Source: Alloprevotella tannerae (GTDB lineage Bacteria > Bacteroidota > Bacteroidia > Bacteroidales > Bacteroidaceae). Taken from it: a stretch of DNA of 10,587 bases. Under the pieces are notes generated by a model. It saw only the letters and a list, made by a program, of their open reading frames with translations. It was not told the origin of the DNA and searched no databases. How positions within the stretch are numbered: position 1 is the stretch's first letter; the number at the start of each line of letters is the position of its first letter. The stretch covers positions 280-10,866 of the forward strand of contig JABZGO010000046.1 in assembly GCA_015259305.1 (NCBI GenBank), written 5' to 3'. Positions 6,937-10,587 of this stretch are shown piece after piece. A program made the translations under genes and the position numbers.

Positions 6937-6965
6937 AAAAAACCCTCTCGTAGTTGCGAGAGGGT
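6937..6965 (-). terminator. Rho-independent terminator of rpmB-rpmG-DUF4295
   Basis: A perfect 9-bp, G/C-rich stem (ACCCTCTCG pairing with CGAGAGGGT on either side of a 6-nt loop), followed on the minus strand by six T residues (6942-6937, of which the first also closes the stem). It lies 26 bp after the DUF4295 stop. A second, A/T-only 6-bp hairpin (6968-6983) lies between the stop and the terminator. Confidence 0.9.
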
Positions 6966-6990
6966 ATATAGTAAATATACTATTGAGACT

Positions 6991-7149
6991 TTAGTTCTTG
7001 AAAAAGTCCTGAACTGCTTCGTTCGGAACCATCTTTTCATCAAAGAAGTAAGCACCATTCTCGGGGTTCTTAACCATCTTGATAACTTTCGTGTAGGAGC
7101 GGCCGTCTTTTTTGCCTTCCTGCAACGTAGCGACTGTTTTCTTTGCCAT
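6991..7149 (-). CDS. DUF4295 small basic protein
   Basis: A 52-residue protein, MAKKTVATLQEGKKDGRSYT at the start and VPNEAVQDFFKN at the end. This is the characteristic form of the DUF4295 family, found in Bacteroidota next to rpmB and rpmG. It is basic at the N-terminus, has no membrane segment and no cysteines, and its size matches family members. Placement as the third gene after two large-subunit ribosomal proteins suggests a ribosome-associated role, which is inference from context. No Shine-Dalgarno sequence precedes the ATG, and 79 bp separate it from rpmG. The strong terminator follows directly, marking the end of the unit. Confidence 0.92.
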   Translation of the reverse strand: MAKKTVATLQEGKKDGRSYTKVIKMVKNPENGAYFFDEKMVPNEAVQDFFKN

Positions 7150-7228
7150 TGCCTGTATGTTTTTAGAATAAGTAGCGTTATCTATGATTGAGCATACTGA
7201 ATTGTATCAGCAGGTCATCAAAGACTAA

Positions 7229-7420
7229 TCACTTAATCTCTTTGTGGATAGTCATTCGTTTGAGAATGGGGTTGTATTTCTTCAACTCCAAACGCTCGGG
7301 AGTATTTTTGCGATTCTTAGTCGTAATATAACGAGAGGTTCCCGGCAGACCACTTTCTTTCATTTCTGTACATTCGAGGATGACCTGCACGCGATTGCCT
7401 TTTGCTTTCTTTCCTGCCAT
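7229..7420 (-). CDS. rpmG: 50S ribosomal protein L33
   Basis: A 63-residue L33 (bL33), a component of the large subunit near the E site. Signatures are [10 protein letters not shown] near the N-terminus, [13 protein letters not shown] in the middle and [15 protein letters not shown] at the end. It has only one cysteine, so it is the zinc-free ('C-minus') type that does not depend on zinc supply. The gene begins 13 nt after the rpmB stop with no obvious Shine-Dalgarno sequence. Confidence 0.97.
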   Translation of the reverse strand: MAGKKAKGNRVQVILECTEMKESGLPGTSRYITTKNRKNTPERLELKKYNPILKRMTIHKEIK

Positions 7421-7433
7421 GATATTATATCTT

Positions 7434-7694
7434 TTAACCGATTACCTTTATATCTTTCCAGTCGCAGTAACCTTTTTCTACCGCGCTGTTCAGCGCAGCA
7501 TCAAGGCCGACTTTGTTTATGAGCCGAAGTCCTGCTGCGCTAATGCGAAGGCTGACCCAGCATTCCTGTTCTACATAATAGAACTTCTTTGTGAACAAGT
7601 TTACGTCAAAGCTACGCTTTGTACGGCGCTTTGATTTCGAAACATTGTTGCCAATCATGGCCTTTTTCCCTGTAAGTTGACAAATCTTAGACAT
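7434..7694 (-). CDS. rpmB: 50S ribosomal protein L28
   Basis: An 86-residue L28 (bL28). The start [20 protein letters not shown] and the basic [18 protein letters not shown] region are diagnostic, and the C-terminus [13 protein letters not shown] is the Bacteroidota form. It is first in the rpmB-rpmG-DUF4295 operon, with a near-consensus promoter about 50 nt upstream. It has no CxxC zinc motif. Confidence 0.97.
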   Translation of the reverse strand: MSKICQLTGKKAMIGNNVSKSKRRTKRSFDVNLFTKKFYYVEQECWVSLRISAAGLRLINKVGLDAALNSAVEKGYCDWKDIKVIG

Positions 7695-7748
7695 TACTAT
7701 CTATTTCTGTTTTTTTATTCTTCGTGAACGATTCTCCCAATACGAGGT

Positions 7749-7781
7749 GCAAAGTTAATCCTTACTTTTTTTTCTACCAAA
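7749..7781 (-). promoter_or_regulatory. Near-perfect Bacteroidota promoter for the rpmB operon
   Basis: Minus strand -33 TTTG (7778-7781), a 20-bp spacer, then -7 TAACTTTGC (7749-7757). Both elements and the spacing match the TTTG-N19-21-TAnnTTTG consensus without a mismatch, and the spacer contains a run of eight A. This is the best promoter in the window, as expected for a ribosomal-protein operon. The predicted leader is about 45-50 nt. Confidence 0.82.
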
Positions 7782-7900
7782 TCTTTTCTAAGAAAATGCG
7801 CCTTAAATCACACTTTCTCAATATATATACTCACTATAAGCCAAAGAAAAAATAATTTCGAAACATCCAACGAGAGTCTTTACGCTGTTTTTTTGTCTAG

Positions 7901-7927
7901 ATCAACTTCTATGTAGAGAAGTTTGAT
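7901..7927. repeat. Inverted repeat in the divergent region
   Basis: ATCAACTTCT and AGAAGTTTGAT pair around a 6-nt loop with one bulged base. No T-run follows on either strand, so it is not an intrinsic terminator. It might be a protein-binding dyad or part of a small RNA; nothing decides between these. Confidence 0.4.
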
Positions 7928-8074
7928 TCGTTACCTTTCTCGTTTGTCTATCATATCAGCTAAGAGTATAAAAATAATGAATTTCAAATTTGAGTGTTTC
8001 GTGAATCGCTACTTGTTTTCCGCAATAAAAATGATGATTTATATAGTCTAAGGCCTTTTTCGACATTCTCCCTT

Positions 8075-8100
8075 CACGAGCGTACAGTCATTCTCTCGTG
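8075..8100. repeat. Inverted repeat upstream of the HU-wHTH promoter
   Basis: CACGAG (8075-8080) and CTCGTG (8095-8100) are exact inverted copies separated by 14 bp; a T-G and a T-A pair could extend the match by two. It ends 10 bp before the -33 element, a normal location for an operator or activator site. Six base pairs can occur by chance. Confidence 0.3.
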
Positions 8101-8131
8101 GACGTAGAAATTTCCTGACGTGAGAAAATTT
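8101..8131 (+). repeat. Imperfect direct repeat overlapping the HU-wHTH promoter
   Basis: GACGTAGAAATTT (8101-8113) and GACGTGAGAAAATTT (8117-8131) are near copies 16 bp apart, differing by two inserted bases. They overlap the -33 element and most of the spacer, so a bound protein would block RNA polymerase. The HU-wHTH product is a candidate autoregulator by position only. Confidence 0.4.
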
Positions 8132-8143
8132 TTGTACCTTTGC
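8111..8143 (+). promoter_or_regulatory. Promoter of the HU-wHTH gene
   Basis: The -7 box TACCTTTGC (8135-8143) matches consensus, and TTTC (8111-8114) is a one-mismatch -33 box at 20 bp. The same nine-base -7 sequence occurs at the fabD promoter. Predicted transcription start is about 8148, giving a leader near 120 nt, long for this window. Confidence 0.6.
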
Positions 8144-8160
8144 AGTGGTATCCAATTTTT

Positions 8161-8228
8161 GCTTGAGATGAGTAATAATACTCAAGCTTGTTTAGATGCT
8201 AAAGGCAGGTGGACGCGGCTACTTGCCT
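8161..8228 (+). promoter_or_regulatory. Two-hairpin 5' leader of the HU-wHTH gene
   Basis: Hairpin 1 pairs GCTTGAG (8161-8167) with CTCAAGC (8181-8187) around a 13-nt loop. Hairpin 2 pairs AGGCAGGTGG (8203-8212) with CTACTTGCCT (8219-8228) around ACGCGG, 10 bp including two G-U pairs. Neither is followed by a U-run, so this is not simple attenuation, and I recognise no known riboswitch class. The 40 nt between hairpin 2 and the ATG look unstructured and A/T-rich, as Bacteroidota translation starts usually are. Confidence 0.45.
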
Positions 8229-8268
8229 AGTGAAGACATTTATTTTATAACCTTAAACAATTCGTAGT

Positions 8269-8889
8269 ATGACAGTGTTCTATAAATTACAGAAAACGAC
8301 GGGAGGCCTTCCTATAAATTCAAAAATGAAAGTGATGCCGGTAAGGCAAATAGCGGTTGACTTTGAATCTCTAGCACAAAAGATCTCTGTGGGTACGACT
8401 TTTTCGTCGGCCGATCTGATTGGCGCATTGGATGCATTGAAAGAAGCAATGATTGCTGAATTGAAAGAGGGCGGGCGCGTACACCTTCCGGGGCTTGGCT
8501 ATTTCTCTTTGTCAATTAAGGGGGAGGTTTATCAAGATGCTAAGACGCAGCGTTATCGCCTACGGTCTCCTCGCATACGCAAAATTAAATTTCTTCCTGA
8601 AAGAACCTTGATGAAGCGATTAGCAGATACGCACTTCGCTAATGCTGGTTCTACATCGTTGACGTCGAAGCCACTAAGCGAGATGGAAATAGACAATGCT
8701 TTGCGTTTATTGTTTGCCCAACAGCAAGTATTGACAGTGGGGCAGCTTCAAGATTACCTTCATTTGCGACACACATTCGCTTATCGTTTGGTAAAAACCT
8801 TAGAGAAGAAAGGAAAAATTCGCAATATTGGCTCGGTGTATCGTAAAGTCTTCGTACCAGGGGAAGCTTTAAATATTCTTTCTGAATAA
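8269..8889 (+). CDS. HU-family DNA-binding protein fused to a winged helix (HU-HIG type)
   Basis: A 206-residue cytosolic protein. The start MTVFYKLQKTTGG and the first 120 residues match the Bacteroidota HU-HIG group (HU fused to wHTH, Ig or glycine-rich parts): a helical region (30-66), the HU turn LPGLGYFSLSIKGE (73-86) and a basic arm YRLRSPRIRKIKFLPERTL (96-114) without the kinking proline. Residues about 136-200 look like a winged helix: three helices ending in HTFAYRLVKTLEKKGKI (168-184, recognition helix) and a wing, NIGSVYRKVFVP. Such proteins are predicted nucleoid or regulatory DNA binders; the target is unknown. Its promoter has direct repeats that could be an autoregulatory operator. 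It precedes dnaE by 319 bp, probably as a separate transcription unit. The domain calls are firm, the role inferred. Confidence 0.9.
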   Translation: MTVFYKLQKTTGGLPINSKMKVMPVRQIAVDFESLAQKISVGTTFSSADLIGALDALKEAMIAELKEGGRVHLPGLGYFSLSIKGEVYQDAKTQRYRLRSPRIRKIKFLPERTLMKRLADTHFANAGSTSLTSKPLSEMEIDNALRLLFAQQQVLTVGQLQDYLHLRHTFAYRLVKTLEKKGKIRNIGSVYRKVFVPGEALNILSE

Positions 8890-9208
8890 TAAGAGTAGAC
8901 AAGTGTTGTCAGTGAACACATAATATAATACAGCTTCAAGCATTTATTGAGGGGGCTTGATAGAAGCAGGCGATGCCGCGTTATCATCGTGTGTTTTAGT
9001 CGAGCCTCCTTTGTTTGACTATTATTATTGTTGTACATCTCATTTCGGTAAGAGAGAGAAGTGAAGACAAAGTAAAGTGGAAAATTGCAGTTGGTTGGAT
9101 ACGCGAGAATTATAACTCTTTTTCTTTGTTTCAAACAGAATTTGGCGCGGATAAATTTGGATGTTTGGACCTATTCATCGTAACTTCGTTGCCAGATTAC
9201 AACCTAAT
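8890..9208 (+). other. Intergenic region between HU-wHTH and dnaE, 319 bp
   Basis: No gene is visible. Three short inverted repeats follow the HU-wHTH stop: GTGTT/AACAC (8903-8919), TCAAGC/GCTTGA (8936-8960) and CGATG/CATCG (8971-8989, followed by TGTGTTTT). The last is the most terminator-like, but it is weak. A possible dnaE promoter lies at 9129-9159. Nothing else is recognised. Confidence 0.5.
9129..9159 (+). promoter_or_regulatory. Possible dnaE promoter
   Basis: The -7 box TAAATTTG (9152-9159) fits TAnnTTTG, and TTTC (9129-9132) is a one-mismatch -33 box at 19 bp. Initiation near 9165 would fall after the in-frame ATG at 9161, which supports the ATG at 9209 as the dnaE start and predicts a leader of about 45 nt. 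Confidence 0.45.
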
Positions 9209-10587
9209 ATGGAAGAATTTGTTCATTTACACGTTCACTCTCAATATTCTATCCTTGATGGACAAGCCTCTATCGGCAACTTGCTAAAAAAAGCTATGGC
9301 TGATGGAATGCAAGGTATGGCACTTACAGATCATGGAAACATGATGGGTGTCAAAGAATTTTACAATGAAGCTAAAAAAGCCATAGGTAAAGCTAAAGAG
9401 AGTCTCAAAAAGGCACAAGAAGAGGGGGGGAGTGAAGAGCAAATCGCCAAATTACAAAGAGCGGCTGCTTTTAAGCCAATTTTGGGCTGTGAAATGTACG
9501 TTGCTCGTCGCACGCTGAAAGACAAAAAAGATAAAACAGACCAAAGTGGACACCATCTTATAGTCTTGGCCAAAAATAGTGTGGGATATCATAATCTTAT
9601 TAAGCTCGTTTCTAAAGCTTGGGTTGATGGTTTTTATATGCGGCCGCGTACGGATCACGAGGAGTTGGCCAAATATCGCGAAGGACTTATTGTTTGTTCC
9701 GCTTGTTTAGGAGGAGAGATTCCAAGCAATATACTAAAAGACGATATAGATAAGGCAAAAGAGGCCGCTCGTTGGTTTAAAAGCATTTTTGGCGATGACT
9801 ATTATTTAGAGTTGCAACGCCACGAAGTAAAAGATCCATCAATTCAAGCCAATCGCGAGGTATACGGGCTTCAAACTAAGGTAAACGAAGTTCTTATACA
9901 ATTAGCAAAAGAGCTGGATATTAAGTTGATTTGCTCCAATGACGTCCACTTTGTTAATGAAGAAGATGGAGAAGCTCATGATCGACTTATATGCCTATCT
10001 ACAGGAAAGGATTTAGACGACCCGAAGCGTTTGCTTTATACGAAACAAGAGTGGTTTAAAACTCAACGGGAAATGAACAAAATCTTTGAGGATATTCCCG
10101 AAGCAATGCGGAATACCATCGAGATTTGCAACAAGGTCGAACTCTATTCTATTGATCACGCGCCAATCATGCCCAATTTCCCGATTCCGGAATCTTTTGG
10201 AACGGAAGAGGAATATAGAAGTCGCTTAACGGAAGAAGATTTGTTCAATGAGTTTACGCGAGATGAAAATGGAAAAGAGATTGTGTCGCGTGAAGAAGGA
10301 TTGAAGAAAATTGAAAAACTTGGCGGCTTCAATAGACTATATCGCATCAAATTTGAGGCAGATTATTTAGCAAAGCTCGCATACGATGGCGCAAAACAGC
10401 GCTATGGCGAGCCTTTGTCAGATGAGGTCAAGGAGCGTATCAATTTTGAATTGCACATTATGAAGGTTATGGGCTTCCCTGGCTATTTCTTGATTGTGCA
10501 AGACTATATTAATACAGCTCGCAACGAATTAGGTGTAAGCGTCGGGCCGGGTAGAGGTTCTGCAGCTGGCAGTGCGGTGGCTTATTG
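9209..10587 (+). CDS. dnaE: DNA polymerase III alpha subunit DnaE (N-terminal 459 codons, cut by window edge)
   Basis: The replicative C-family polymerase subunit. The visible part holds the PHP domain (about 1-265) and the start of the polymerase core, ending in GPGRGSAAGS (446-455), the nucleotide-binding motif of this family. The catalytic aspartates lie beyond the window. PHP metal-ligand positions appear intact: HVH (H8, H10), D17, H42 in TDHGN, E95, H116, C166, D245 and H247 in NDVHF. A charged, Lys/Glu/Ala-rich segment (about 51-86) is inserted between TDHGN and GCEMYV, as in other Bacteroidales DnaE. I choose the ATG at 9209 because MEEFVHLHVHSQYS is the usual family start; an in-frame ATG at 9161 would add 16 residues and overlaps the promoter-like element. 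Full-length homologues are about 1,200-1,270 residues. Confidence 0.97.
   Translation, partial: MEEFVHLHVHSQYSILDGQASIGNLLKKAMADGMQGMALTDHGNMMGVKEFYNEAKKAIGKAKESLKKAQEEGGSEEQIAKLQRAAAFKPILGCEMYVARRTLKDKKDKTDQSGHHLIVLAKNSVGYHNLIKLVSKAWVDGFYMRPRTDHEELAKYREGLIVCSACLGGEIPSNILKDDIDKAKEAARWFKSIFGDDYYLELQRHEVKDPSIQANREVYGLQTKVNEVLIQLAKELDIKLICSNDVHFVNEEDGEAHDRLICLSTGKDLDDPKRLLYTKQEWFKTQREMNKIFEDIPEAMRNTIEICNKVELYSIDHAPIMPNFPIPESFGTEEEYRSRLTEEDLFNEFTRDENGKEIVSREEGLKKIEKLGGFNRLYRIKFEADYLAKLAYDGAKQRYGEPLSDEVKERINFELHIMKVMGFPGYFLIVQDYINTARNELGVSVGPGRGSAAGSAVAY

Larger units (their letters stand above)
7695..8268. other. Divergent intergenic region, 574 bp
   Basis: This A/T-rich stretch separates the minus-strand block from the plus-strand block. 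The left end holds the rpmB promoter, the right end the HU-wHTH promoter and its leader. Between about 7790 and 8070 I see no credible gene, tRNA or terminator; the only structure is the hairpin at 7901-7927. It is large for this otherwise compact window, so an unrecognised small RNA in the middle cannot be excluded. Confidence 0.6.

Noticed and set aside
7240..7251. DnaA-box-like TATCCACAAA on the minus strand
   Set aside because: A single one-mismatch match inside the conserved rpmG coding sequence (TIHKEIK), with no cluster of boxes; not an origin.
7901..7927. Hairpin as an intrinsic terminator
   Set aside because: No T-run follows the stem on either strand, and no gene end is close.
7977..8051. 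24-codon plus-strand frame MNFKFECFVNRY in the divergent region
   Set aside because: No start signal, no family resemblance and a length expected by chance in A/T-rich DNA.
8161..8228. Leader hairpins as a known riboswitch or tRNA
   Set aside because: No acceptor/TPsiC pattern and no aptamer core that I recognise; kept only as an unassigned structured leader.
8781..9134. 117-residue minus-strand frame opposite the HU-wHTH end and the following gap
   Set aside because: It is antisense to a well-supported gene for a third of its length, and its composition is not protein-like.
9161..9208. Upstream dnaE start adding 16 residues
   Set aside because: It directly abuts the promoter-like -7 box and the extension does not resemble DnaE. 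It remains possible if the promoter call is wrong.

Overview
The window is a piece of a Bacteroidales (phylum Bacteroidota) chromosome with moderately low G+C. The assignment rests on four things. RpmB, RpmG and a DUF4295 protein are encoded in that order next to ftsY and rimO. The DnaE N-terminus carries the lineage's charged insert inside the PHP domain. Six gene starts are preceded by promoters of the Bacteroidota primary-sigma type (-33 TTTG, 19-21 bp spacer, -7 TAnnTTTG). Several starts lack a Shine-Dalgarno sequence. I see no sign of a plasmid, phage, transposon, CRISPR array, rRNA or tRNA.

Layout. Positions 1-7694 are all on the minus strand; read in transcription order: (a) rpmB-rpmG-DUF4295, with a near-perfect promoter and an intrinsic terminator at 6937-6965; (b) ftsY-rimO-HU-(HU/TM/LysM), tightly packed, with its own promoter just beyond that terminator; (c) (CCDC81-type HU/TM/SPOR)-(zinc ribbon/FHA)-(small exported protein), packed or overlapping; (d) fabD, whose last few codons run off the left edge. 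A 574-bp divergent intergenic region (7695-8268) separates this block from two plus-strand genes: an HU-wHTH protein of the HU-HIG type with a structured leader, and dnaE, which runs off the right edge.

The main theme is nucleoid biology at the envelope. Four HU-superfamily proteins of different architecture lie within about 7 kb. One is ordinary HU. One is HU joined through a long charged linker and one membrane span to a LysM domain. One is a double CCDC81-type HU joined through one span to a SPOR domain. One is HU joined to a winged helix. LysM and SPOR both bind peptidoglycan, so two neighbouring genes are predicted to encode DNA-to-cell-wall tethers by two chemically different anchors. 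They are downstream of the signal-recognition-particle receptor FtsY and followed by an FHA protein and an exported protein. This nucleoid-to-wall module is the most interesting content of the window. The HU clades themselves have been described by comparative genomics, but a tethering function for this pair is inference.

Other points of note: the LysM-linked HU lacks the DNA-kinking proline that the adjacent free HU keeps; the FHA domain has changes at two usual phosphothreonine-contact positions; the HU-wHTH gene has two leader hairpins and an imperfect direct repeat over its promoter; and the DnaE PHP domain appears to keep its full metal-ligand set.
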